A DNA stretch of 64,000 bases from assembly GCA_030652115.1 (NCBI GenBank), contig JAUSBK010000010.1:186001-250000 (forward strand), given 5' to 3'. The notes beneath the pieces are model-generated. The model did not search any database and was not told the origin of the DNA. It worked only from the letters and a program-made list of their open reading frames with translations. The position numbers were made by a program, and so were the translations under genes. Within the stretch, counting starts at the first letter, position 1. Every line of letters starts with the position of its first letter. Below are positions 25,110 through 36,445 of this stretch, piece after piece. This DNA comes from Coriobacteriia bacterium. GTDB taxonomy: Bacteria; Actinomycetota; Coriobacteriia; Anaerosomatales; Anaerosomataceae.

Positions 25110-25658
25110 TCAGCGGAGATCGTTAAGCGCGGCACGGTACGCGCTATACGTTCGCTCGTCGAAGAGCACGAACGTTACCTCACGCACCGAACGCGCCTCG
25201 TCGCGCAGGAAGCGCTTCACTTCGGCCAGCGCGACTTCCGCGGCTTCGGCGAGCGGATAGCCGTACGCGCCGGTCGAGATCGACGGGAACGCGATCGTGC
25301 GCAGACTGTAGCTCTCGGCCACGCGCAGGCTCTCGCGGTACGCGCTCGCGAGCGTGACGGCCTCCCCTGCCCCGCCGCCGTGCCACACGGGGCCCACGGT
25401 ATGTATGAGGTGCTTCGCCGGCAGATGGCCGCCACCGGACTTCACGGCCTGCCCCGGCGACAGCGAGCCCCGCTGGGCCACGATCGCCTTGCACTCGTTG
25501 TAGATGGCGGAGCCACCGGCGCGATGGATGGCGCCGTCCACGCCGCCGCCGCCGAGCAGCCCGGGGTTCGCGGCGTTCACGATCGCGTCCACGTGCTGGC
25601 GCGTGATGTCGTCGATTACGAGGCGGAGTGTGCGTGTGCCGATGGTGAGTTCGTCCAT
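25110..25658 (-). CDS. Macrodomain ADP-ribose-processing protein
   Basis: This 182-aa protein is a stand-alone macrodomain with IVNAANPGLLGGGGVDGAIH (the substrate loop NAAN...GGGGVDGAI), HLIHTVGPVW, and FPSISTGAYGYP. The set matches MacroD/YmdB-type enzymes that hydrolyse O-acetyl-ADP-ribose or remove mono-ADP-ribose from proteins or nucleic acids. It starts 9 nt after the PIN-toxin stop, so the three genes form one unit. Confidence 0.92.
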   Translation of the reverse strand: MDELTIGTRTLRLVIDDITRQHVDAIVNAANPGLLGGGGVDGAIHRAGGSAIYNECKAIVAQRGSLSPGQAVKSGGGHLPAKHLIHTVGPVWHGGGAGEAVTLASAYRESLRVAESYSLRTIAFPSISTGAYGYPLAEAAEVALAEVKRFLRDEARSVREVTFVLFDERTYSAYRAALNDLR

Positions 25659-25667
25659 GTGCGGTTC

Positions 25668-26060
25668 CTACCCGATGATCAGGCTGGACACGCGGACGAT
25701 CGGCACACCTTCGTATTCGCCGAGGTCGAGCAGATGGTGGTCGCCCGAGACGATCATCTCGGCGCCACCCTCCACCGCGCACTCCAGCACGCGATTGTCG
25801 GCCTCATCGGCAATGACATGCAGCGTCACCTCGGGACGGATCATCTCCGCGAGCCGCGCGAGCTGCTGGAGCGCCGCGCGCACGCGATCGTCATCGTAGC
25901 CGAGCACGTCGTAGAGCTTGTCCGCGAACTCCGTCAGTAGCGCCGGTGAGGTGATCAGCCCGTGCTGGCCGTCGATGATCGCACGCATCAACTCGGCGGG
26001 CTTGCCGCCGAATCCGTACGCTGAGATAAGCACGTTGGTATCGAGAACGAGCCTAGACAC
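25668..26060 (-). CDS. PIN-domain toxin (VapC-like/PRORP-unrelated ribonuclease)
   Basis: This 130-aa PIN protein has RLVLDTNVLISAYGF (first Asp), PALLTEFADKL (Glu), DEADNRVLECAVEGGA (Asp) and IVSGDHHLLDL (Asp). The first-strand DTNVLISA form is that of the COG1569-type putative toxins. GTG 26060 is favoured by a GAGG element; ATG 26072 is in frame and possible. It overlaps the antitoxin stop. Confidence 0.85.
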   Translation of the reverse strand: MSRLVLDTNVLISAYGFGGKPAELMRAIIDGQHGLITSPALLTEFADKLYDVLGYDDDRVRAALQQLARLAEMIRPEVTLHVIADEADNRVLECAVEGGAEMIVSGDHHLLDLGEYEGVPIVRVSSLIIG

Positions 26061-26304
26061 CGCGCGCCTCATGGATCAGTCGCTCCACGTCTGCCTCGGT
26101 GCGCACCGCCCGCACACGCGCGCGCTCACGCCCATATGCGGCGAGGTCCTCAAAGGCCACAAGCTCCCGGTCGCGCTTGTACACGCGCACCATCTCGCGA
26201 AAGAGCTCACTGCGGGTGCGCCCCTCGGCGGCGGCGATCCTCTCGACGTCCTCGATGACCTCGGGTGGAACGGAGAACCCGATCGTCTTTGCGATGCGTG
26301 GCAT
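26053..26304 (-). CDS. Ribbon-helix-helix antitoxin
   Basis: This 83-aa protein has an N-terminal RHH motif (AKTIGFSVPPEVIEDVERIA, TRSELFREMVRVYKRD) and a charged C-terminal tail. It precedes and overlaps the PIN gene, as expected for an autoregulatory antitoxin. The AT-rich stretch upstream (26305-26335, with TTTACAACCATGC on the plus strand) probably holds the promoter. Confidence 0.83.
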   Translation of the reverse strand: MPRIAKTIGFSVPPEVIEDVERIAAAEGRTRSELFREMVRVYKRDRELVAFEDLAAYGRERARVRAVRTEADVERLIHEARGV

Positions 26305-26395
26305 GATCGCTCCGTTTCTAACGGTTTACAACCATGCAGAGTGTAGGGCGAGCTGCAGAGCCGGGTCAAGCACGGGTGACGCTGCTGACCGTGCC

Positions 26396-27544
26396 CTAAC
26401 CTCGCACGACAGCCTCGAACACCTCGGCGTAGCGCGGTACGAGCGCATCGAACGTGAACGGCTCCGCGAGCGCGCGGTATCCGCCCGGCTCCGTGCGGTG
26501 GGTGATCGCACCCCGCAGCCGGGCCACGAGCTCGCCCGGCGACGCGTAGCGGCACTCGGCGGGGTAGAGCTCCGGATACGCCAGACCGTCGGGCACGACC
26601 GGTGTGCAACCCGCGTAGCACGCCTCGAGCATCGCCAGGCCGAAGAACTCGTTGCGCGCAGTGGAGACCGCCACGTCCGCGCTCGCCAGCAGGCGTGCGT
26701 ACGCCTCACGCGACTCGGGCTCGCCGAGGTGCACCAGCCGGTCGCCGAGCGCCGCGGCCGCCTCGGCCATCAGCGGCTCGGTCTCGCGGAACGACTGGCC
26801 GGCCACGGCCACCTCGAAGTCGAGGCCTTCGGCGGCGAGCGTCCCTGCGGCTGCGAAGAACGCCTCCGGGTCCTTGTCGTGCTCCCAGCGGTGCGGCCAG
26901 ATGATGCGCGGGCGGGCGCCGCGCTCTGGCAGTGCGGCATCGAAGACGGCAGGGTCGAACGGCGGCGGAAGCACCTCTGCGTGCCCGGCGATGCGCGCCG
27001 GGACGCCCTTCGGTTGGTGATCGGGGAACTCGCGCAGGAAGCCGGGAATCTCGGCGAGGAAGCCGTCGAGGTTGTACCGCGTGTTGAAGAGGCAGCGGTC
27101 CGCGGTGAGCGCGCTCGTGATGTTGGTGAGCGCGAACTGGTAGTCCCACTCGGCAGTGTGGCGGTTCGGATAGAGCAGCTGGTTCTCGTGGAAGTACACG
27201 ATGCGCGGAACGCCTGCCACCGCTTCTCCCGCGAGCGCCACGAACTCGGCGAGGTTCACGAAGGTGCTGGCGTAGATGAGGTCCCACGCGCGATCGGGAC
27301 GCCGACGCCCCGGCTCGCCGACGGGGTGCGCCTCGCACCAGGTGCCGGCGAGCGAGCGCACCTCCTCGGCCATGGTGATCGCCGAGCCGCGCATGCGCCA
27401 CTTCCACTTGCGCGCAGGCAGCGTGAGCAGGTCGAATGTGAAGCCGAGCGGCGTGAGGCACTCAACGAGCCCGTCCAGCACGGCGCGGTGCGAGCCGCCG
27501 TAGTACGGCTCGAGCGCGAGTACGCGCAGCGGCCCCGTGCTCAT
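26396..27544 (-). CDS. tRNA-queuosine alpha-mannosyltransferase-like glycosyltransferase (DUF3524)
   Basis: This 382-aa GT4-type glycosyltransferase has the DUF3524 N-terminal signature LALEPYYGGSHRAVLDG, LPARKWKWRMRGSA and FHENQLLYP with LTNITSALTADRCLFN, and a C-terminal half with RWEHDKDPEAFF and NEFFGLAMLEACYAGCTPV (nucleotide-sugar binding). The same N-terminal domain marks GTDC1/QTMAN, which adds mannose to queuosine at tRNA-Asp position 34. It overlaps thiI (ATGA), another tRNA-modification gene. No queuosine biosynthesis gene is in the window, so the activity is inferred. Confidence 0.8.
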   Translation of the reverse strand: MSTGPLRVLALEPYYGGSHRAVLDGLVECLTPLGFTFDLLTLPARKWKWRMRGSAITMAEEVRSLAGTWCEAHPVGEPGRRRPDRAWDLIYASTFVNLAEFVALAGEAVAGVPRIVYFHENQLLYPNRHTAEWDYQFALTNITSALTADRCLFNTRYNLDGFLAEIPGFLREFPDHQPKGVPARIAGHAEVLPPPFDPAVFDAALPERGARPRIIWPHRWEHDKDPEAFFAAAGTLAAEGLDFEVAVAGQSFRETEPLMAEAAAALGDRLVHLGEPESREAYARLLASADVAVSTARNEFFGLAMLEACYAGCTPVVPDGLAYPELYPAECRYASPGELVARLRGAITHRTEPGGYRALAEPFTFDALVPRYAEVFEAVVRG

Positions 27545-28767
27545 CGCTGCCCCATGCGCGGCGCGCGGTACGACACCGACGGGAAGTCCACATGCGTGGC
27601 GCCAGCGAGCGCCTGGGCGACGAGAGCGGGGATGTCGAGACCGGCCTCGCCCTCGGCGATCTCCTCGTGTCGCGCATGCGTCTGCGGCCGACGCGGCATG
27701 AAGAGCGTGCAGCAGTCGTCATCGGTTGCGATCGAGAGCTCGTAGGTGCCGAGCGCGCGGGCCTCAGCCACGATCTCCTGCTTGTCACTGCCGATGAGCG
27801 GCCGGAAGACCGGGAGCGTGGCGACTGCATCCACGACCGCGATGTTCTCGAGCGTCTGCGATGCAACCTGTCCCAGACTCTCCCCCGTTACGAGCGCCCT
27901 GGCACCCTCGACTCGCGCCAGAGCCTCGGCGACTCTAACCATCAACCTGCGGTAGAGAAGCACCCTGATATCCGGCGGCGCGTCGAGTGAGATCGTCCGC
28001 TGCACGGCGCCGAACGGGATCACGAAGAGGCGGCCCATCCCCCCGCCCGGCACCAGCACGCGCGCCAGATCCTCCACCGCGCGCTCCGACGTGCCCACCG
28101 TCTGGGGCCGCCCCGAGAAGTGCACGCCCACGATCGTCGCCCCGCGCCTCATGACGCGCCATGCCGCCACCGGAGAATCGATGCCGGCGGAGAGCAGCGC
28201 CATCACCTTGCCCGACGTGCCCACGGGCAGGCCACCCGGGCCGTCCACGCGCTCGGCATGGACGTACGCGGCACCCTGGACCACCGCGATGCGCACCATG
28301 AGGTCCGGCGCTGAGAGGTCGACCGCAAGCCCGGTGCCCTCACGCACAACGTCGCCGACCCTGCGGTTCATATCCATGCTGCATTCCGGGTAGTCGGTGG
28401 CCGAGCGGCGCGCCTCGATCCCGAAGGTGCGGATCGCCCCGCCCCGGCGAGCGATCTCGGCACGGGCGAGCTCAAGTGCGGCCGACGCGATAGCCTCGGG
28501 TGTCTGCTCGACCTCCATGCCGATTGCCGCGTAGGAAATGCCGGGCGTACGGGCGAGCGCGGCGGCCACGTCCGGAGCCGAGGAGTCGTCGTTGATGCGC
28601 ACGAGCACCCTGCTCGCGATGCGCCCGACCTCGGCCGAGGGGATGTCGCGGAGTGCCCACTTGATGTTCGTCTCGAGGCGGCGCTCGAACGAGCCGCGGT
28701 TCAGGCCCTTGAGACCGATCTCGTGGTAGTGAACGAGCGCGACACGCACCTGACGATCACCCCTCAT
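27541..28767 (-). CDS. thiI: tRNA 4-thiouridine synthase ThiI
   Basis: This 408-aa enzyme makes 4-thiouridine at tRNA position 8 and may also supply sulfur for thiamine. It has an N-terminal ferredoxin-like and THUMP region (HYHEIGLKGLNRGSFERRL ...) and a PP-loop adenylation domain with LLSAGIDSPVAAWRVM, GESLGQVASQTLENI and the conserved C-terminal CCTLFMPRRPQTHA. There is no rhodanese domain, as in many bacteria, so a separate sulfur carrier is needed. ATG 28767 is chosen; GTG 28749 has a slightly better ribosome-binding site and is possible. Confidence 0.92.
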   Translation of the reverse strand: MRGDRQVRVALVHYHEIGLKGLNRGSFERRLETNIKWALRDIPSAEVGRIASRVLVRINDDSSAPDVAAALARTPGISYAAIGMEVEQTPEAIASAALELARAEIARRGGAIRTFGIEARRSATDYPECSMDMNRRVGDVVREGTGLAVDLSAPDLMVRIAVVQGAAYVHAERVDGPGGLPVGTSGKVMALLSAGIDSPVAAWRVMRRGATIVGVHFSGRPQTVGTSERAVEDLARVLVPGGGMGRLFVIPFGAVQRTISLDAPPDIRVLLYRRLMVRVAEALARVEGARALVTGESLGQVASQTLENIAVVDAVATLPVFRPLIGSDKQEIVAEARALGTYELSIATDDDCCTLFMPRRPQTHARHEEIAEGEAGLDIPALVAQALAGATHVDFPSVSYRAPRMGQR

Positions 28768-28774
28768 CAGCAAC

Positions 28775-28808
28775 GATGCCCCGGTTCCGCGCATGCGGCC
28801 GGGGCATC
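28775..28808. terminator. Hairpin between rpoZ and thiI
   Basis: A 10-bp stem GATGCCCCGG (28775-28784) / CCGGGGCATC (28799-28808) with a GCGC-containing loop sits in the 68-base gap between rpoZ and thiI on the minus strand. It probably ends the pyr-mihF-gmk-rpoZ transcript. It has no strong T-run. Confidence 0.55.
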
Positions 28809-28835
28809 ATGTTCGCAGAGCAGAGGGCGGTGGGG

Positions 28836-29084
28836 CTACTTGTAGCTCTCCTTGACCCGCTCGTAGCTCACGTCACCGCTCGCGATCTCATCGAGCGCGA
28901 GGGTGAGCGGCTTGGTGCTCGTGATCTGGGCGATCTGCGGGGCCTGCATGGTGAGCAGTGCCTGGTCGCGAACACCGTGGATCATGTCGTTGATCTGGCG
29001 CGCACGCTTGGCGGCCACGATGCAGAGCGTGTACTTGGAGTCGACCTTCTCGAGCAAGAGATCGATCTCAGGCTTGATGACCAT
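28836..29084 (-). CDS. rpoZ: RNA polymerase omega subunit
   Basis: This 82-aa protein helps assemble and stabilise RNA polymerase by folding beta-prime. It shows the omega pattern MVIKPEIDLLLEKVDSKYTL, IVAAKRARQINDM and KPLTLALDEIASG. It begins 3 nt after the gmk stop, in the common gmk-rpoZ pair. Confidence 0.93.
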   Translation of the reverse strand: MVIKPEIDLLLEKVDSKYTLCIVAAKRARQINDMIHGVRDQALLTMQAPQIAQITSTKPLTLALDEIASGDVSYERVKESYK

Positions 29085-29087
29085 GGT

Positions 29088-29663
29088 TTATGAACATCCT
29101 TCGCCGCTTCGGAGGGATTCGATGATGCCGACCAGTTGATCGGTGGCCCGGGCAACATCATCGTTTTCTACCACATGATCGTATGTCTCCACAAGCTGGA
29201 GCTCCCGAACGGCGGTCGCGAGACGCGTCTTGATCTGCTCGTCGTTCTCGGCGCCACGCGCCCTGATCCGGCGCTCGAGCTCCTCGATCGACGGTGCGAT
29301 GATGAACACGAGCACGGCATCCGGCATGAGCTCCTTGACCTGCATGGCACCCTGCGGGTCGATCTCCAGAATCACATCCAGCCCGCGATCGCAGTGCTCG
29401 CGCACGGTGGAAGCGAGCGTGCCGTAGCGGTTCCCGTGGACCTCGGCCCACTCCAGGAACTCGCCGGCCTCGATCCTGTCGGCGAACTCCTCGGCCGAGA
29501 GGAAGTAGTAGTCCTCGCCCTCCACCTCGTGCGGGCGCGGCGAACGCGTGGTGGCGGACACGGACACCCACAGACCCGGAACCCTGGCGACCAGCCGGTC
29601 CACCAGGGTCCCTTTTCCGGCGCCCGAAGGACCGGAGATGATGACGAGTGAGCCTTTCGGCAT
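29088..29663 (-). CDS. gmk: Guanylate kinase
   Basis: This 191-aa kinase phosphorylates GMP to GDP with ATP. P-loop SGPSGAGKGTLV is at residues ~9-20; the GMP-binding signature TTRSPRPHEVEGEDYYFLS and DVILEIDPQGAMQV are also present. ATG 29663 matches the family N-terminus (MPKGSLVIISGPSG); a 19-residue longer frame has Ser/Ala-rich residues that overlap mihF and is rejected. No strong ribosome-binding site is seen, consistent with coupling to mihF 13 nt upstream. Confidence 0.95.
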   Translation of the reverse strand: MPKGSLVIISGPSGAGKGTLVDRLVARVPGLWVSVSATTRSPRPHEVEGEDYYFLSAEEFADRIEAGEFLEWAEVHGNRYGTLASTVREHCDRGLDVILEIDPQGAMQVKELMPDAVLVFIIAPSIEELERRIRARGAENDEQIKTRLATAVRELQLVETYDHVVENDDVARATDQLVGIIESLRSGEGCS

Positions 29664-29676
29664 AGAGGCAGACGCT

Positions 29677-29985
29677 CTAGCCGAGGCGCTGCATGAGCAG
29701 CTCGCGCTGACGGGCGCCAAGGCCCTGGACGCGGCGGCTGTCGGAGATCTCGAACTCGGCCATGATCTTGGCTGCCTTGGCCTTGCCGTAGCCCGGGAGG
29801 CTCTCGAGCAGCGTGGCGACCTTCATGCGCGCGACGACGGGATCGTCCGACTTCTTCATGACGTCAGCAAACGACGTCTTCCCGCTCTTGATCTTCTGGC
29901 GGAGATCAGCGCGTGCCTGGCGCGCCTGGGCGGCCTTCTCGAGGGCCTTCTTGCGGTCCTCCGGAGACAAGTTCGGCAGAGCCAT
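29677..29985 (-). CDS. mihF: Actinobacterial integration host factor (mIHF)
   Basis: This 102-aa nucleoid-associated DNA-binding protein is of the actinobacterial type, not related to enterobacterial IHF. It carries MALPNLSPEDRKKALEKAA, the helical lysine-rich middle and VATLLESLPGYGKAKAAKIM with the helix-two-turns-helix that binds DNA. It ends EISDSRRVQGLGARQRELL. GGAGGAAC precedes ATG 29985. Its presence, next to gmk and rpoZ, is strong taxonomic evidence for Actinomycetota. Confidence 0.94.
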   Translation of the reverse strand: MALPNLSPEDRKKALEKAAQARQARADLRQKIKSGKTSFADVMKKSDDPVVARMKVATLLESLPGYGKAKAAKIMAEFEISDSRRVQGLGARQRELLMQRLG

Positions 29986-30108
29986 TGTTCCTCCTCGCGG
30001 GTTCGTGCACATGCACACGGTCGGTTCCACCATCGCCGCGGCGAACGGGAACCGTTGCGTCACAGCGGGTTGATGATACCCCTGACCTGCGAGGATGCCA
30101 ACCCTGTG

Positions 30109-30687
30109 TTACGCAAGACGGCGGCTTCCGGGCGAATCGATGGGCGTTCCAGCCGCACATTGGGGGCAGTTCTGCGGCTCCATAGACTCAACCTCAAGTT
30201 TAAGGAGAGGGCGGTACTCGGCGTTGAACGCCTTGTCTCCGCCGCGGTCGATGATCGACGTTACCGCAGCGACGACTCCCCCGCCCTCGCGCACCAGCTC
30301 GATGACCTCGGCCACGCTCCCACCTGTCGTGACCACGTCTTCCACGACCAGCACGCGCTCGCCGGGACGCACGGCAAAGCTGCGACGGAACGTCATCACG
30401 CCCTGCTGGCGCTCGCTGAAGATGAACTTGACGCCGAGTGCCTGAGCCACGGCGAAGCCGATGATGATGCCGCCGACCGCCGGAGCGGCCACAAGATCGA
30501 TCTGCCGGTCAGCAACGGATGCGGCCATCGCCCGGGCGAGTCGCGTAGTGAGCGCCGGATCCTCGAGCACGCGCGCGCACTGGACGTAGGTGTCCGAGTG
30601 CCGCCCGCTCGTGAGCTGGAAGTGCCCGTGCAGGATGGCTCCCGCTTCCTTGAGCGCCGCGAGGACGTCTGCGTCGGTCATCGTCAT
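30109..30687 (-). CDS. pyrE: Orotate phosphoribosyltransferase
   Basis: This 192-aa enzyme converts orotate and PRPP to OMP. It has LTSGRHSDTYVQCARVLEDP, VAAPAVGGIIIGFAVAQALG, and the PRPP loop VLVVEDVVTTGGS with FRRSF before it. The C-terminus has a CPQCAAG zinc-ribbon-like end, as in the PyrE variant of many Gram-positive anaerobes. ATGA overlap with pyrF. It is the last pyr gene of the operon. Confidence 0.93.
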   Translation of the reverse strand: MTMTDADVLAALKEAGAILHGHFQLTSGRHSDTYVQCARVLEDPALTTRLARAMAASVADRQIDLVAAPAVGGIIIGFAVAQALGVKFIFSERQQGVMTFRRSFAVRPGERVLVVEDVVTTGGSVAEVIELVREGGGVVAAVTSIIDRGGDKAFNAEYRPLLKLEVESMEPQNCPQCAAGTPIDSPGSRRLA

Positions 30688-31391
30688 GAGGCCATCTCCT
30701 TCACGATCGCTTCGGCTGCTGCCGCCGGATCCGCGGCGCCGGTGACGGGCCGCCCGACGACCAGATGCGACGCACCCGCAGCGATCGCCTCGGCCGGGGT
30801 CGCAGTCCGGGCCTGGTCTCCCGCGTCCTCGTCGGCGGGACGCACGCCCGGTGTCACCACAAGCGCGTCTGTGCCGAGGAGCGTGCGCATCGCTTCGGCC
30901 TCCACGGGCGAGCAGACCACGCCGTCGCAGCCCGTGTCGCGCGCAAGCGTCGCCAGCGCGGCGACCTGCTCGGCCGAGGTGGTCGAGACGCCGATCTCGG
31001 CAAGCGCGGCGTCATCGAGGCTGGTGAGCACGGTGACGGCGAGGATGTTCGGTCGTGGCGCCTTGAACTTCTCGGCGGCCGCCGTTGTGGCGCCCACAGC
31101 GGCCTCGAGCATCGCGCGCCCGCCCGAGGCGTGCACCGTGAACATGTCGGCGCCCGCGCGGGTGAGCGTACGGCACGCGCCCTCGACCTGGTGCGGGATG
31201 TCGTGGAGCTTGAGGTCCACGAACACCTTGAAGCCCATCGCGCGCAGGTCCCGCACGATCTGCGGGCCCTCGGCGTAGTAGAGCGTCATGCCGACTTTCA
31301 CCCAGCCCACGCGACCGCGCAACGTGCGCGCCATCGCGAGCGCGCGCTCGGCGTCGGGCAGGTCCAGTGCGACGATGATCCGGTCTCTCAT
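30684..31391 (-). CDS. pyrF: Orotidine 5'-phosphate decarboxylase
   Basis: This 235-aa TIM-barrel decarboxylates OMP to UMP. It has IIVALDLPDAERAL, VKVGMTLYYAEGPQIV, the catalytic FVDLKLHDIPHQVEGA and the phosphate-binding end ASHLVVGRPVTGA. ATG 31391 is preceded by AAGGGGAC. It lies 58 nt after pyrD. Confidence 0.95.
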   Translation of the reverse strand: MRDRIIVALDLPDAERALAMARTLRGRVGWVKVGMTLYYAEGPQIVRDLRAMGFKVFVDLKLHDIPHQVEGACRTLTRAGADMFTVHASGGRAMLEAAVGATTAAAEKFKAPRPNILAVTVLTSLDDAALAEIGVSTTSAEQVAALATLARDTGCDGVVCSPVEAEAMRTLLGTDALVVTPGVRPADEDAGDQARTATPAEAIAAGASHLVVGRPVTGAADPAAAAEAIVKEMAS

Positions 31392-31449
31392 AGTGTCCCC
31401 TTGCACTCGCACGCGGCATCCGGCCGCCTCGCCGGTCGCCGCGACTCTG

Positions 31450-32382
31450 TCAGGCCTGGCGTTCGGGCCAGGCTGCACCGGTCAGGTCGCTCACGCGGGC
31501 GATCCCGCGCTCCTCGCAGAAGTGCCGCAAGCCCTCGGCAACCGCAGCAGATGCCGTCGGGTCGACGAAGTTCGCCGTACCCACGGCCACGGCCGTCGCG
31601 CCCGCGAGCATGAACTCGGCCGCATCGGCAGCCGACATGATTCCGCCCATCCCGATCACCGGCACGGCCACCGCGCGCGCGACCTGCCAGACCATCCGAA
31701 CAGCCACCGGCCGGATCGCCGGCCCCGAGAGGCCGCCCACGCCGCGTGCGAGCTTCGGCCGGAAGGTGCGCGTGTCGATCGCCATGCCCAGTAGCGTGTT
31801 GATGAGGCTCACGGCATCTGCACCTTCGGCCTCAACTGCACGCGCGATCTCTGCGATGTCGGTGACGTTCGGGCTTAGCTTCACGATGAGCGTCTTGGTG
31901 GTGGCTGCCCGCACCGCCCTCACGACCTCGGCGGCGGCCGGGCACGACGTACCGAAGGCCATGCCGCCGGCGTCCACGTTCGGGCACGAGATGTTGAGCT
32001 CGAAGGCCGCGATGTCCGGTTCCGCATCCAGCCGTTCGGTCACGGCCACGTACTCGGCCACGCTGTGACCCACGAGGTTCACGATCACCGGCACGTTCTG
32101 GGTAGCGAGCCAGGCCAGGTCATTCGCGCAGAAGGCCGCAACACCGGGGTTCTGCAGGCCGATGGAGTTGAGCATGCCCGAAGGCGTCTCGGCGATGCGG
32201 GGGCTGTCGTTGCCCGCCCAGGGCTCGAGCGACACGCCTTTGGTGACCACGGCGCCGAGCTGCGCGAGCTCCATGAAGTCCGCGTACTCGCGCCCCGAGC
32301 CGAAGGTGCCCGAGGCGGTCATCACCGGGTTGCGAAGCTCGAGCTCGCCAATCCGCACGCGCATGTCCACGGTGCCGGTCAC
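31450..32382 (-). CDS. pyrD: Dihydroorotate dehydrogenase B, catalytic subunit
   Basis: This 310-aa FMN subunit of the class 1B enzyme pairs with PyrK so that NAD is the electron acceptor. It has NPVMTASGTFGSGREY, PRIAETPSGMLNSIGLQNPG, NISCPNVDAGGMAFG (active-site Cys in SCPN) and VIGMGGIMSAADA. The GTG start overlaps the pyrK stop (GTGA); upstream frame residues are unlike the family. NAD-linked 1B enzymes do not need a quinone pool. Confidence 0.94.
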   Translation of the reverse strand: MTGTVDMRVRIGELELRNPVMTASGTFGSGREYADFMELAQLGAVVTKGVSLEPWAGNDSPRIAETPSGMLNSIGLQNPGVAAFCANDLAWLATQNVPVIVNLVGHSVAEYVAVTERLDAEPDIAAFELNISCPNVDAGGMAFGTSCPAAAEVVRAVRAATTKTLIVKLSPNVTDIAEIARAVEAEGADAVSLINTLLGMAIDTRTFRPKLARGVGGLSGPAIRPVAVRMVWQVARAVAVPVIGMGGIMSAADAAEFMLAGATAVAVGTANFVDPTASAAVAEGLRHFCEERGIARVSDLTGAAWPERQA

Positions 32383-33190
32383 TCCCCTGCCTCCGGGTCC
32401 TCGGACGGGTCCCACAGCACTTCGGCGGCGTCGAACACCGGGCCGTCCACGCACGCGCGCTTGCGGCCGTTCACCGTCGTTACCACGCACGACAGGCACG
32501 CGCCTACGCCGCACGCCATGAGGCGCTCGAGCGATACCTGACATGGGATGCCCGCCGCGGCCGCCTGAGCCACCACGATGCGCTGCATCGGTTCCGGGCC
32601 GCACACGTACACGACATCAGGCCGGGCTTTGCGCATGAGGCCGTCGGTGAGTGCAGTCACGAACCCGCACGTGCCCGCCGAACCGTCGTCAGTGGCTACC
32701 TCGGTCCGCCGACACGTGGCCTCGAAGAGGTCGCGCGCGAGCAGGCGATCGGCTGTGGGCGCACCGTGTGCGAGCGTCGTCGCCACGCCCAGGCGAGCGA
32801 GTTCCTCCACCAGCATGCCCATGGGAGCTGCACCCAGGCCGCCGGCCACGACGAGCGCGTGTGCGACGCCCTCGGGCACCCACCACCCGCGTCCGAGCGG
32901 GCCGATGAGGTCCATGACCACGCCGGGCGCAGCCTCGGCGAGCACACGCGTGCCGCGCCCGACCACCTGGTAGAGGATCTCGAGGCGGCCCGCCTCGGCG
33001 CGGTAGACCGAGAACGGGCGGCGCAGGATGAAGTCGGCACCCTCGGCTATGCGCAGATGCACGAACTGCCCCGGAGCGATCGCGGCCGCCGTGCGCGGTG
33101 CGTCCAGCACCACCATCCCGACGCCCTCGGCGACGCGCTCGTTCGCAACGATCGTGGCGTGCTCGGTCGCCGGTCGCTGGCGCGTGTCGC

Positions 33191-33194
<4 letters not shown>
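32379..33194 (-). CDS. pyrK: Dihydroorotate dehydrogenase B, electron-transfer subunit
   Basis: This 271-aa flavin/2Fe-2S subunit passes electrons from PyrD to NAD. FAD-binding [18 protein letters not shown]-binding [18 protein letters not shown] and a C-terminal 2Fe-2S cysteine set in [13 protein letters not shown] and [11 protein letters not shown] are present. GTG 33194 overlaps the carB stop (GTGA), and it overlaps pyrD at its own end. Confidence 0.94.
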
Positions 33195-36409
<3,215 letters not shown>

Positions 36410-36445
36410 GGGTTCCTTGACGGTCGAGGGCTGGCGGGACCTGCC

